Below are positions 26,478 to 34,724 of a DNA stretch of 64,000 nt, one piece after another. A model generated the notes under the pieces. That model saw only the letters and a list, made by a program, of their open reading frames with translations, did not search any database and was not told where the DNA came from. Positions within the stretch are counted from its first letter, which is position 1, and each line of letters opens with the position of its first letter. The DNA lies in contig JBBFKQ010000001.1 of NCBI GenBank assembly GCA_037481935.1, forward strand, positions 80,741-144,740. The letters are read 5' to 3'. A program made the position numbers and the translations under genes. This DNA is from Aquificaceae bacterium (GTDB lineage: Bacteria; Aquificota; Aquificia; Aquificales; Aquificaceae).

Positions 26478-26720
26478 TTACATTTTAGACCTTTTTGCCT
26501 CTGTTTTCAACCTGTATAGAAGCTTTTTACTCGGTCTGAATATTACCCGTTTTCCCCTCTTTCTGAAACTGCCAAAGCCTGAGATTTTCAAACCATCTCC
26601 AGAAGCTATGCCCTCCCTCATCATATTTAGCAGAAAGTTCACCATTCTGTATACCTTTTTCTTTGAATAAAGAGAAGAGTGCTCCTCGTGCAGTTTCTGA
26701 ACCAGTATTTTCTTTTTCAT
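26478..26720 (-). CDS. HU/IHF-family DNA-binding protein (short, divergent)
   Basis: This 80-residue basic protein has the HU pattern: an N-terminal helical pair (ILVQKLHEEH ... KKVYRMVNFLLNMMREGIASG), the turn GDGLKISGFGSFRKRGKR and a short C-terminal basic stretch. The usual beta-arm ending in the PF.P.K.L pattern is shortened to FRPSKKLLYRL, so the protein is about 10-15 residues shorter than HU and its DNA-clasping arm may be reduced. It overlaps the upstream S1 protein gene by 4 bp and leads into tRNA-Pro. Confidence 0.8.
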   Translation of the reverse strand: MKKKILVQKLHEEHSSLYSKKKVYRMVNFLLNMMREGIASGDGLKISGFGSFRKRGKRVIFRPSKKLLYRLKTEAKRSKM

Positions 26721-28282
26721 ATCTTCATTTTTTTCTTGAGTATGTCGCCCAGTGTAAAGCCCTTGTCAGAAGTGGTTATTATTTCCTCCCTTTTCTCCTC
26801 CTCCTTCATGCTGAAGGTTATCTTATCCTGAGAGAGCTCTATTATTCTTGCTTCCACCTCCTGACCTTCCTGGAGTTTCAGACCTTTTGGCATTTCAGAT
26901 ATAGGCAAGAGTCCGTCCACACCCTCTGGAAACTGCAGGAAGGCACCAAAGGGATGCACGCTTTTGACCTTTAGCTTCACCCTCTTACCAATGCTGTAGC
27001 TTTTAAGCACGGCTTCCCAGGGATTTTCCATAAGCTGTTTGAGACCAAGCTTTACAAACTTTCCATCTAGCCCAAGCACCATAAACTCCAGGGACTGTCC
27101 CACATGGAGCACATCCTCAACTCTACCCGGCTTTATCCATGCCAGGTCGCTTCTGTGAACAACCCCCTGCACACCCTTTTCGAGCCTTACTATAGCTCTG
27201 GCTCCTTCTATCTTCTCTACGGTGCCGGTGACCTTACTTCCAACGGGATGTTCCTTTATGTATTCTTCCCATGGCTTTGGAAGGGTTCTCCTTATACTCA
27301 AAACCAGCTTGTGTCTTTTTGGGTCAAAATCAAGCACCTGAGCTGATACCCTGTCGCCCTTTTTGAAGGTGCTTCCGTCATAGGATATTTCCTCTTTTGG
27401 CACAAAGCCCTCAACACCCTCTATGACTTCAAGGAGCAGTCCGTTTTCCCTCACCTCCACAACCCTTCCGCTCACCACCTGGCCCTTCTGTATGCTCTGT
27501 TCTGCTTTCAGCCAGGGGTTTTCCTTTGTTTCCCTCAGGCTAACGAAGATAAACTGTCCGTCTTTGGGTATTCTCTTTACCTTTACCCTCAGCCTCTCGT
27601 CAATCTCCGCATAGTTGTAAGGATTCCTGTCCCTTCCCCAGCTCAGCTCTTCAAGGGGAAGAAAGGCTCTGAGGGCGTTGCCCACAAGCAGGGTTATTCC
27701 CTTATCTGGGTCTATCTTTATAACCCTGCCTTCCACCAAATCTCCCACCTTTATTTTGGAGAGAAGCCTTGATTTCTTTTTTTCTTCCTGAGCCTTTATG
27801 TAATCCCTCTGGGATAGCACAACCTTAAGACCGTCCTCCTCCCTTCTGAGTTCCGTTATCTTTGCCACTATCTTTTTGCCTTCCTTGAGGTTTCTCAGAG
27901 CTTCCTTTGCAGGAAGGGATGCCCTCAAACCACTAATATCAACCACATAACTATCATCCTTCCTTTCCAGCACCGTCCCTGTTATGAACTTGCCTTTCTC
28001 ATAGCAGGATTTTAGAAAACCTGTAAGCTTTTCTTCAAGGTATCTCCTGTAGGACAGTATGGGAGAACCTCCTTTGCTGAACCTGAGGACCACTGCTTTT
28101 ACCTCATCACCAACCCTGGCCTCTGGCAGTTCTTCTCTTGGGATTATAGCCTCCACCTTGTATCCTACATCCACGTATAGGTTCCTTTCATCAACCTTTA
28201 CCACCTTACCCTTTATCACCTCCCCTCTCTTTATCTCTTTAAGTTCAAGACCCTCTTCAAAGAGCTTTTCAAACTCACCCAT
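26717..28282 (-). CDS. rpsA: S1 RNA-binding domain protein (ribosomal protein S1-like)
   Basis: The 521-residue protein is made of tandem S1 domains (about six), each with the pattern G..V.G.V..V....V.V....G.....E. Examples are GEVIKGKVVKVDERNLYVDVG (split near 20-40), VSGRVVEVRENGLLLEV, VTGTVEKIEGARAIVRL and the last domain IGKRVKLKVKSVHPFGAFLQF. It probably binds mRNA on the 30S subunit. The ATG at 28282 has a GGAGG Shine-Dalgarno sequence and an extended -10 upstream, unlike the leaderless genes nearby. A role other than ribosomal S1 is possible because the N-terminal domain is not the strict S2-binding type. Confidence 0.88.
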   Translation of the reverse strand: MGEFEKLFEEGLELKEIKRGEVIKGKVVKVDERNLYVDVGYKVEAIIPREELPEARVGDEVKAVVLRFSKGGSPILSYRRYLEEKLTGFLKSCYEKGKFITGTVLERKDDSYVVDISGLRASLPAKEALRNLKEGKKIVAKITELRREEDGLKVVLSQRDYIKAQEEKKKSRLLSKIKVGDLVEGRVIKIDPDKGITLLVGNALRAFLPLEELSWGRDRNPYNYAEIDERLRVKVKRIPKDGQFIFVSLRETKENPWLKAEQSIQKGQVVSGRVVEVRENGLLLEVIEGVEGFVPKEEISYDGSTFKKGDRVSAQVLDFDPKRHKLVLSIRRTLPKPWEEYIKEHPVGSKVTGTVEKIEGARAIVRLEKGVQGVVHRSDLAWIKPGRVEDVLHVGQSLEFMVLGLDGKFVKLGLKQLMENPWEAVLKSYSIGKRVKLKVKSVHPFGAFLQFPEGVDGLLPISEMPKGLKLQEGQEVEARIIELSQDKITFSMKEEEKREEIITTSDKGFTLGDILKKKMKI

Positions 28283-28302
28283 AAGTTCCTCCAGAATTTT
28301 CT

Positions 28303-28311
28303 ATTATAACA
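28303..28311 (-). promoter_or_regulatory. Extended -10 promoter of the S1 protein gene
   Basis: TGTTATAAT on the minus strand is an extended -10 element 20 nt before the ATG at 28282, leaving room for the GGAGG ribosome-binding site. It starts the rpsA-HU-tRNA-Pro group. Confidence 0.55.
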
Positions 28312-28312
28312 C

Positions 28313-29755
28313 TTAACCCTTTAAAGTGCCTAAAGGTTTGAATCTTGCCACAAGCCTGGCTATGCCAAGAGAGTGAACCACATAGGCAACCTCTGAGACA
28401 TCCTTGTATGCCTGTGGAATCTCTTCTGCAACCGTTCCCTTACCCCTTGCAACCACCACGAGACCACCAAGAACCTTTTCAAGCCCCTCTTTTCTGACAA
28501 ACTCCTTTGCCTTTGTCCTTGACATAAGTCTTCCAGCTCCATGGCAGGCACTTCCAAAGCTCATGTCCATGCTTTTTTCCTGACCAACGAGGAGAAAGGA
28601 ATATCTTCCTACATCTCCCGGAAGGAGGACAGGCTGGCCTATTTCCCTGTAGGCGGGTGGAACATCAGGATTGTGTGGGGGGAATGCCCTCGTAGCACCT
28701 TTACGGTGAACAAGCAACTTCTTCCTTTTACCTTCAACACGGTGCTCCTCTACCTTTCCTATGTTGTGGGCAAGGTCGTATAGGAGCCTGTAACCAAACT
28801 CTTCCCAAGATAAGCCAAAAAATCTTCTGACCGTGTCTGCAGTCAGATAGCCAAGTATCTGTCTATTGGCAAAGGCATAGTTGGCTGCAGAGTTCATCGC
28901 CCTAAAATAGTCCTGACCCTCTGGAGATTTAAAGGGCATGCAGGCAAGCTGCATATCGGGTATATCTATGCCATATTTTTTTAGAGCATCCTTTGCGGTT
29001 TTAAGGTAGTCCACGCATACCTGATGACCGAAGCCCCTTGAGCCGGAATGAACCATTATGGTAACCTGGCCGAGATGAAGACCCAGTTTTTTTGCCACAC
29101 CCTCTTCGTAAATCTCATCCACATACTGCACTTCCACAAAGTGGTTGCCAGAGCCCACTGTGCCCAGCTCATCAGAACCCCGCTGAAAGGCAAAATCTGA
29201 AACCTTTGAAGGGTCTGCACCCGGGAGGGCACCATTGCTCTCTATATGCTCGAGGTCTTCTTCAAAGCCATAACCCTTCTCTATAGCCCACCTTGCACCT
29301 TTTATCGCCACCTCAGCAAGCTCTGCCTTTGAAAGTTTCAGTTTTCCCGTGGAACCCACACCGGCAGGAACGTTTTTGAGTATTTCCTGCATGAGCTCTT
29401 TTCTAACAGGCTGGACCCTCTCTGCGGTCAGGTTTGTGGCTATAAGCCTTACACCGCAGTTTATGTCGTAGCCTATGGAGCCTGGGCTTATTATGCCCTC
29501 TTCTATGTCCGTTGCCATCACCCCACCCACAGGAAATCCGTAGCCCACATGCACATCTGGCATTACATAGATGGCTTTCTCTACGCCGGGGAGCGTCCCT
29601 GCGTTACCTGCCTGTCTTATGGCATCCTCTTCAAGGAGTTCATAGAGCCTCTCGCTCAGGTAGAAGTAGACTGGCACCTTCTGCCCCTGAAGGGTATTTT
29701 CTGGAAGTTTGTAGACAAAATCAGAAACCTTAAGAAGGCTCTCCTTGAGGCTCAT
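28313..29755 (-). CDS. rtcB: RNA-splicing ligase RtcB
   Basis: This GTP-dependent ligase joins 2,3-cyclic phosphate and 5-OH RNA ends in tRNA splicing or RNA repair. The 480-residue protein has the metal-binding GYDINCGVRL (about 93-102), NHFVEVQ (near 203), HSGSRGFGHQ and the guanylylated His near the C-terminus in SACHGAGRLMSR. Its activator archease is encoded separately at 51070. It lies 32 nt downstream of hynL, with TAAAAT 7 nt before the ATG. Confidence 0.96.
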   Translation of the reverse strand: MSLKESLLKVSDFVYKLPENTLQGQKVPVYFYLSERLYELLEEDAIRQAGNAGTLPGVEKAIYVMPDVHVGYGFPVGGVMATDIEEGIISPGSIGYDINCGVRLIATNLTAERVQPVRKELMQEILKNVPAGVGSTGKLKLSKAELAEVAIKGARWAIEKGYGFEEDLEHIESNGALPGADPSKVSDFAFQRGSDELGTVGSGNHFVEVQYVDEIYEEGVAKKLGLHLGQVTIMVHSGSRGFGHQVCVDYLKTAKDALKKYGIDIPDMQLACMPFKSPEGQDYFRAMNSAANYAFANRQILGYLTADTVRRFFGLSWEEFGYRLLYDLAHNIGKVEEHRVEGKRKKLLVHRKGATRAFPPHNPDVPPAYREIGQPVLLPGDVGRYSFLLVGQEKSMDMSFGSACHGAGRLMSRTKAKEFVRKEGLEKVLGGLVVVARGKGTVAEEIPQAYKDVSEVAYVVHSLGIARLVARFKPLGTLKG

Positions 29756-29787
29756 AGTATTAATTTTATGCTTTCAAGTGCCCTGAG

Positions 29788-31488
29788 CTACAGCAATTTT
29801 ACTGAAATAAGCTCCTCTTCCTCCCTATACAGATGCACCGCGCAGGCAAGGCAGGGGTCAAAGGAGTGTATGGTTCTCAAAATCTCAAGGGGCTCTCTGG
29901 GGTCTGCAAGGGTGTGACCTACGAGAGATGCTTCATAGGGTGAGGGCTGTCCCTTTGCATCCCTTGGAGAGCCGTTCCACGTGGTGGGCACCACAGCCTG
30001 ATAGTTTTCTATTCTGCCCTCCTTTACATGAACCCAGTGGGAAAGAGAGCCCCGTGGTGCCTCCATAAGTCCAAGACCCTTTGCCTCTCGGGGCCATGTG
30101 GAGGGCTCCCATTTTTCTGCGTTGAAGGTTCTTGTGTCGCCAGACTTTATGTTCTCAATGAGCTGGGCATACCAGCCCTTCATGGCATGAGCATAAAGGT
30201 AGGTCTCAAGACCCCTTGAGAGGGTCCTGCCCATGGTGGAGTAAAGGGCTGAAATGGGAAGTCCAAGCCTTGATAGGTAGGAGTCAACCATCTCTCTCAC
30301 ACCCGGCAATCCCCTCGCGTAGAGGGCAAGGATTCTGGCAAGAGGTCCCACCTCAGCAGACAAGCCTCCGTATCTTGGAGCCTTCAGCCAGCTGTATTTG
30401 CCTTCCACGTTGAGATATTCGTAAGGTGGCTCTGGTCCCGTATAGTTTAAAACAGTCTCCCCCTCAAAGGGGTGAAGCCCTATCTGGTCGCCCTTAGAGT
30501 ATTTATACCAGCTATGGGTCACATACTCCTCCACCTTTGAGTAGTCCACATCTTCATAAGCCTGCAGCTTTCTGTCCCTTATGAAGGTGGGGGGTATAAA
30601 GAACCTGCCATCTCTGTAGGAGTCCCCTTCTGGCTCACCGAGAACCAGAAAGTTCCCAACGCCTTCCCCCTTTTGGAACCAGTCCCCGTAAAAGCTGGCT
30701 ATGGCAAGAAGGTCTGGAAGATAGACCTTTTCCACAAAGTCCGCCATCTGGTCTATGAGGGTTTTAACCCTGCTGAGCTTTTCCATGTTTATGGCTGTGT
30801 CGCTCTGAAGGTCTATGGGTGAGGGCATGCCACCAACGGCAAAGTTGGGGTGGGGGTTTTTGCCCCCAAAAATGGTGTGGAGCTGAACTATCTGTGTCTG
30901 CCAGTTGAGGGCATCGAGGTAGTGGGCAACAGCCATCAGATTTGCCTCTGGTGGAAGCCTGTAATCGGGGTGGTTCCAGTATCCCTTGCTGAAGATGCCC
31001 AGCTGACCCCTCTCCACCTGAGCCCTTATCTTTTCCTGAACTTCTTTAAAGTAAGAGGGTGTGGACTTCTCATAACTGGACAGGCTTCTGGCAAGTTCGG
31101 AGGTCTTTACGGGGTCCGCCTTCAGGGCATGAACGGGATTTATCCAGTCAAGGGCATGAAGGTGATAAAAGTGCACCACATGGTCGTGCACAAAGAGCGT
31201 CCCTATCATGAGCTTTCTTATGAGAGAGGCGTTCTTCGGCACCTTTATACTCAGAGCGTCTTCCACAGCCCTTATGGAGGCAAAGGCGTGCACCGTGGTG
31301 CATACGCCACATATCCTCTGGGCAAAAGCCCATGCCTCTCTGGGGTCTCTTCCTCTCAGAATTATCTCAATGCCCCTCACCATGGTGCCAGAGGAGTAGG
31401 CGGACTTTATGCTGTTCCCCTCCAGCTCAGCCTCAATCCTGAGGTGTCCTTCTATCCTTGTTATGGGGTCAATCACCAGCCTTTTCAT
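29788..31488 (-). CDS. hynL: [NiFe] hydrogenase large subunit (Isp-type, group 1)
   Basis: This is the catalytic subunit that splits H2 at the NiFe centre. The N-terminal L1 signature is RICGVCTTVHA (about 58-68) and the C-terminal L2 signature is DPCLACAVH (about 544-552); together they supply the four Cys ligands. After the His there is a short tail ending VKLL, the peptide removed by the maturation protease. At 566 residues it is a normal group 1 large subunit. It is the last gene of hynS-isp1-isp2-hynL, overlapping isp2 by 4 bp. It is exported with the Tat-carrying small subunit. Confidence 0.95.
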   Translation of the reverse strand: MKRLVIDPITRIEGHLRIEAELEGNSIKSAYSSGTMVRGIEIILRGRDPREAWAFAQRICGVCTTVHAFASIRAVEDALSIKVPKNASLIRKLMIGTLFVHDHVVHFYHLHALDWINPVHALKADPVKTSELARSLSSYEKSTPSYFKEVQEKIRAQVERGQLGIFSKGYWNHPDYRLPPEANLMAVAHYLDALNWQTQIVQLHTIFGGKNPHPNFAVGGMPSPIDLQSDTAINMEKLSRVKTLIDQMADFVEKVYLPDLLAIASFYGDWFQKGEGVGNFLVLGEPEGDSYRDGRFFIPPTFIRDRKLQAYEDVDYSKVEEYVTHSWYKYSKGDQIGLHPFEGETVLNYTGPEPPYEYLNVEGKYSWLKAPRYGGLSAEVGPLARILALYARGLPGVREMVDSYLSRLGLPISALYSTMGRTLSRGLETYLYAHAMKGWYAQLIENIKSGDTRTFNAEKWEPSTWPREAKGLGLMEAPRGSLSHWVHVKEGRIENYQAVVPTTWNGSPRDAKGQPSPYEASLVGHTLADPREPLEILRTIHSFDPCLACAVHLYREEEELISVKLL

Positions 31489-32792
31489 GTCTCTTCCTCC
31501 AGAGCTTCTGCCACAAGCTCAACCATGCTGACAAACCTGTAATCTCTCTTAAGCTCCTGACTGCTCTTTGTAAGGGCGAGCATGCAATTGGCACAGTAGC
31601 AGACTACCGTCCTTGCCTTTGTCTTGTCAAAGAGGGTCATCTTGGATATAAAAGCCTTCTGTCTGTAGTAGTCCGCATCGCCTATCACAAGCACACCTCC
31701 ACCCCCGCCGCAGCATATGTTGTGTTCTGGAATGAGCACTGAGTCTCTGAAGTCCTCCGCAAGCTCCTTGAGTATCCTTCTCGGCTCTCTGAGAACCCCT
31801 CCTCTCCTTCCAATCTGACAGGAATCGTGAAGTGTTGCAGTTTCTTTAAGCACCTTGCCCTTCAACCTGAGCCTGCCCTCCGTCAGCATCCTGTCTATGA
31901 GCTCCACGATGTTGAGCACTTCAAAGTCCCACTCTTCTGGAAACACGTTTGGTGCTATAAACCTCATGGACTGATAAGCGTGTCCGCATTCTGGGGCTAT
32001 GATGTATTTGACGCCAAGGTCCTTTGCACCCTGAAGCACCCTTCTGAGCATCTCCCTCGTTACCTCCCTGCTCTGGGCAAAAAGTCCAAAGTTGGTGGCC
32101 TCGTGGGCTACTGTGGACATGCTCCAGCTGACTCCCGCCCTATTCAAAACCTTTGCCGCAGAGGCGACAGAGGATGGGAACTTCATAAGCTCTATGGAGG
32201 ATGGAATGTAAAGATACTCGGAGGGCTTTCTGTCTATAGGAATGTTCACCTCATACTCATCGGAGATGAACTCAAGCCTCTGCAGGAAGGTCTGCGTGTC
32301 CACGCCCAGGGGACTGCCCTTTTCCACTGAAAGGTTGGTGGCATCCGCAAGGTCCTTTGGCGTCAGTCCTGCATGGGTGAGAGCACCCCTTACTATGCTC
32401 ACAAGCCTTGGTGTGTCAATGCCCATGGGGCATGCCTTTGTGCACCTGTCGCAGTTGGTGCAGGTGTAAAAGGCAAGCCTTGCCTGCTCTTTCAGTTCCT
32501 CTGGTTTTATCTTGACCCCAAAGCCAAAGAGCTTTTTAAGCCTTCCCAAGAGTGTGTAGTTTTCCTTGTATATCTCCCTCAGGAGGTCTGCCTTGTAGGC
32601 AGGTGTGAGGGTTGGGTCTATCCTTCCAGAGACATTCTCCCCCATGTAAAAGAGGCATGCCTCCGCACATATGCCGCAACGTACACAGGCTTCAAGGTAA
32701 GAAGCCACCTCCATATCGATGCTCTTTTTACAGAACTGGTAGAACTTTTCAACCTCCTCCTGACCTATCTCTTCCTTTGAAAGCACTGCCAT
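31485..32792 (-). CDS. isp2: Isp2: HdrD-like iron-sulfur protein of the hydrogenase
   Basis: The 435-residue protein has two 4Fe-4S ferredoxin motifs (CVRCGICAEAC near 36 and CTNCDRCTKACPMG near 111) followed by two CCG domains (EC...CGH; HDSCQIG and ICCGGGGG near 350). It resembles heterodisulfide reductase subunit D and Isp2 of Thiocapsa-type hydrogenases, which carries electrons from the hydrogenase heterodimer through Isp1 at the cytoplasmic side. There is no signal peptide or membrane segment. It is flanked by isp1 (12 nt) and hynL (4-bp overlap). Confidence 0.9.
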   Translation of the reverse strand: MAVLSKEEIGQEEVEKFYQFCKKSIDMEVASYLEACVRCGICAEACLFYMGENVSGRIDPTLTPAYKADLLREIYKENYTLLGRLKKLFGFGVKIKPEELKEQARLAFYTCTNCDRCTKACPMGIDTPRLVSIVRGALTHAGLTPKDLADATNLSVEKGSPLGVDTQTFLQRLEFISDEYEVNIPIDRKPSEYLYIPSSIELMKFPSSVASAAKVLNRAGVSWSMSTVAHEATNFGLFAQSREVTREMLRRVLQGAKDLGVKYIIAPECGHAYQSMRFIAPNVFPEEWDFEVLNIVELIDRMLTEGRLRLKGKVLKETATLHDSCQIGRRGGVLREPRRILKELAEDFRDSVLIPEHNICCGGGGGVLVIGDADYYRQKAFISKMTLFDKTKARTVVCYCANCMLALTKSSQELKRDYRFVSMVELVAEALEEET

Positions 32793-32803
32793 GGCTCACC
32801 TCC

Positions 32804-33475
32804 TCAAAAGGAAACGCCCCTCTTGCCTGCGTTCCATCCCATAAAGCCCACAGAGAGGAAATAGTAGACAAAGTGAGAAAGTCTGCTGAAGGGAATGTAG
32901 AGGATAAGAAGGTCTGCAAGAAACATATGAAGGGACAAAAGCCATATGTAGCTACCGCCCCCGGCCCAGCGTGTGGCAAGAAGGCCAGTGAAGAGTATCA
33001 TGGCTATGAGGAAGTTGGCAAAGTATTCGTCCTTGCCTGTCAGGAGCTTCAGAACAGGGTTTAAAGCTCTGTGCATCGTGAGTGCTATGAGAGACCCAAG
33101 GGCTGCGTAGGCAAGTATGTCGGAGACTATGTTTGGCAGGACTGGAAAGGGTATGCCGGTAATCTCTTTCCACAAAAGAGCATGGGCTGGGACAAAGAAG
33201 GTAAGACCTATGAAGCCAAGATGAAAGAGAAAGCCACCTATGAAGTTGATGGCCCTCCTTGAAAATATCTCATTGAAAGTCCAGCCCATGGTAGGCTTTA
33301 TGACTATTTTCTTTACAGCCATGAGGTAGGGGTTACCTTTGGGTTTGGCGTAGTCTGGAGGAAGTCCAAGGAAAAGCACCCTGAAGAACCTGTAGGCTAT
33401 GCCAAGGAAGAAAACAAAAAGGGCAAACCTTAGAAGTGGACCTCTGACAAAGTCGTAGAAGGCAACATCGGTCAT
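32804..33475 (-). CDS. isp1: Isp1: NarI-like membrane cytochrome b of the hydrogenase
   Basis: This 223-residue protein has five hydrophobic segments and His residues in segments near 85 (LFHLGF) and 195-205 (SLHMFLADLL ... SHFVYY) that can bind haem b, as in NarI/DsrM-type subunits. It anchors the hydrogenase and links it to the quinone pool or to Isp2. It starts immediately after the stop of hynS and precedes isp2, the order found in hynS-isp1-isp2-hynL loci. Confidence 0.88.
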   Translation of the reverse strand: MTDVAFYDFVRGPLLRFALFVFFLGIAYRFFRVLFLGLPPDYAKPKGNPYLMAVKKIVIKPTMGWTFNEIFSRRAINFIGGFLFHLGFIGLTFFVPAHALLWKEITGIPFPVLPNIVSDILAYAALGSLIALTMHRALNPVLKLLTGKDEYFANFLIAMILFTGLLATRWAGGGSYIWLLSLHMFLADLLILYIPFSRLSHFVYYFLSVGFMGWNAGKRGVSF

Positions 33476-33476
33476 C

Positions 33477-34517
33477 TTACTTACCTCCCCTGAGCTTTTT
33501 GTTCATGTATGCCACACTCACACCCACCGCAGTCCCCACCGCAACGCCAGCCAGAGCTTCTTTAAGGCCAAAGCCTCCGCTTACCACGGACAAAGGGGTA
33601 TATATCATCCCCCTGTCCCAGAAGTCTGGCTCTGAACAACCAAAGCATGGATGCCCGGATTGTATGGGAAAGCTTATTCCCCCATTCCACCTTATGGTGG
33701 CACAGGCGTTTCTGGTCACAGGACCCTTACAACCAAGCCTGTAGAGACAGTAGCCTTTTTTAGCACCTTCATCGTCAAAGGAGCTGGCAAACCTGCCAGC
33801 GTTGTAAAAGGGTCTTCTGTAGCATCTGTCGTGGACTGTCTGACCGTAAAAGGTTTTTGGTCTTCCCATGCTGTCAAGCTCTGGAGATTTCCCTGTGAGC
33901 ACATAGCCCGCTATTACTGAGACCATCACATCCCCTATGGGGGGACAGCCCGGGATATTGACCACCTGCCTTCCTCTCAGGGCTTCACTGACGGGTATTG
34001 CACCTGTTGGGTTGGGATAGGCATGGGGTATGCCTCCCCAGCTGGCACAGCTACCCACTGCGATTATGAGACCAGCACCCTCTGCCGCCTCTTTCAGGAG
34101 CTCCAGATTAGACCTGCCCGCCACGGTGCAGTATGCACCTCCTCTGTCTGGAGATACAGAGCCCTCCACTATGAGCACATATTTGCCTCTGTGTTTTTCC
34201 ATTGCCTCCCTCTTTGACTCCTCTGCATAAAAACCAGAAGGTGCCATCAAGATTTCATGGTATTCAAGGGATACATAGTCAAGCAGCACATCGGCAGGCA
34301 GAAGGCTCGTGCTTCTTATAAAAGATTCGGTACATCCTGCACAGTCCTGAAACTCAAGCCATATGACCACTGGCTTGGGCTTTGTTTCAAGAGCCCTTAC
34401 TACGTCTGTAAGCATGGATGAGGACAACCCAAGGGCAGTGGAAAGCAACAGGGCGGACTTAAGAAAGTCCCTTCTTGAGTAGCCCCTCCTTCTGTAAATG
34501 TCATAGAGGGTTTCCAT
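33477..34517 (-). CDS. hynS: [NiFe] hydrogenase small subunit with Tat signal
   Basis: The small subunit carries three Fe-S clusters relaying electrons from the NiFe site. The N-terminus has the twin-arginine motif SRRDFLKS followed by a hydrophobic stretch. Cluster ligands are visible in DCAGCTESF, the IPGCPP motif and the C-terminal GHPCFGCSEPDFWD, and a hydrophobic C-terminal segment (about 305-335) may be a membrane anchor. The frame extends to 34577, but the ATG at 34517 has a GGAGG Shine-Dalgarno sequence and places the RR motif correctly. It heads the four-gene operon and has a TTGACA promoter next to tRNA-Val. Confidence 0.94.
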   Translation of the reverse strand: METLYDIYRRRGYSRRDFLKSALLLSTALGLSSSMLTDVVRALETKPKPVVIWLEFQDCAGCTESFIRSTSLLPADVLLDYVSLEYHEILMAPSGFYAEESKREAMEKHRGKYVLIVEGSVSPDRGGAYCTVAGRSNLELLKEAAEGAGLIIAVGSCASWGGIPHAYPNPTGAIPVSEALRGRQVVNIPGCPPIGDVMVSVIAGYVLTGKSPELDSMGRPKTFYGQTVHDRCYRRPFYNAGRFASSFDDEGAKKGYCLYRLGCKGPVTRNACATIRWNGGISFPIQSGHPCFGCSEPDFWDRGMIYTPLSVVSGGFGLKEALAGVAVGTAVGVSVAYMNKKLRGGK

Positions 34518-34549
34518 AATCGCCTCCAGTGAGGAGATTGTTGAGTATG

Positions 34550-34577
34550 AAAATATGAGTAGTATGATTTTTGTCAA
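34550..34577 (-). promoter_or_regulatory. Probable promoter of the hydrogenase operon
   Basis: On the minus strand TTGACA (34577-34572) is followed by a 16-bp spacer and TATTTT (34555-34550). It lies between tRNA-Val and hynS, giving a leader of about 25 nt with a GGAGG site before the ATG at 34517. The -10 is weak. Read-through from the tRNA gene is the alternative. Confidence 0.5.
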
Positions 34578-34592
34578 CTCAAATTTTGTAAA

Positions 34593-34667
34593 TGGTGGGC
34601 GATGGAGGACTCGAACCTCCGACCTCCATCTTGTGAGGATGGCGCTCTACCTCTGAGCTAATCGCCC
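34593..34667 (-). tRNA. tRNA-Val (anticodon CAC)
   Basis: On the minus strand the acceptor GGGCGAT pairs with ATCGCCC, the D arm is GCTCAGAGGTAGAGC, the anticodon stem CCATC/GATGG encloses CTCACAA (anticodon CAC), and the T arm is GGAGGTTCGAGTCCTCC. The 3-prime ACCA is encoded, unlike in the tRNA-Pro of this window. A TATAAT lies 15 nt upstream of the 5-prime end. Confidence 0.97.
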
Positions 34668-34724
34668 GGTGACTCTATTATTATTATACATCCTTTCTCT
34701 TTTCTGGCTAAAAACAGAAGTAAG

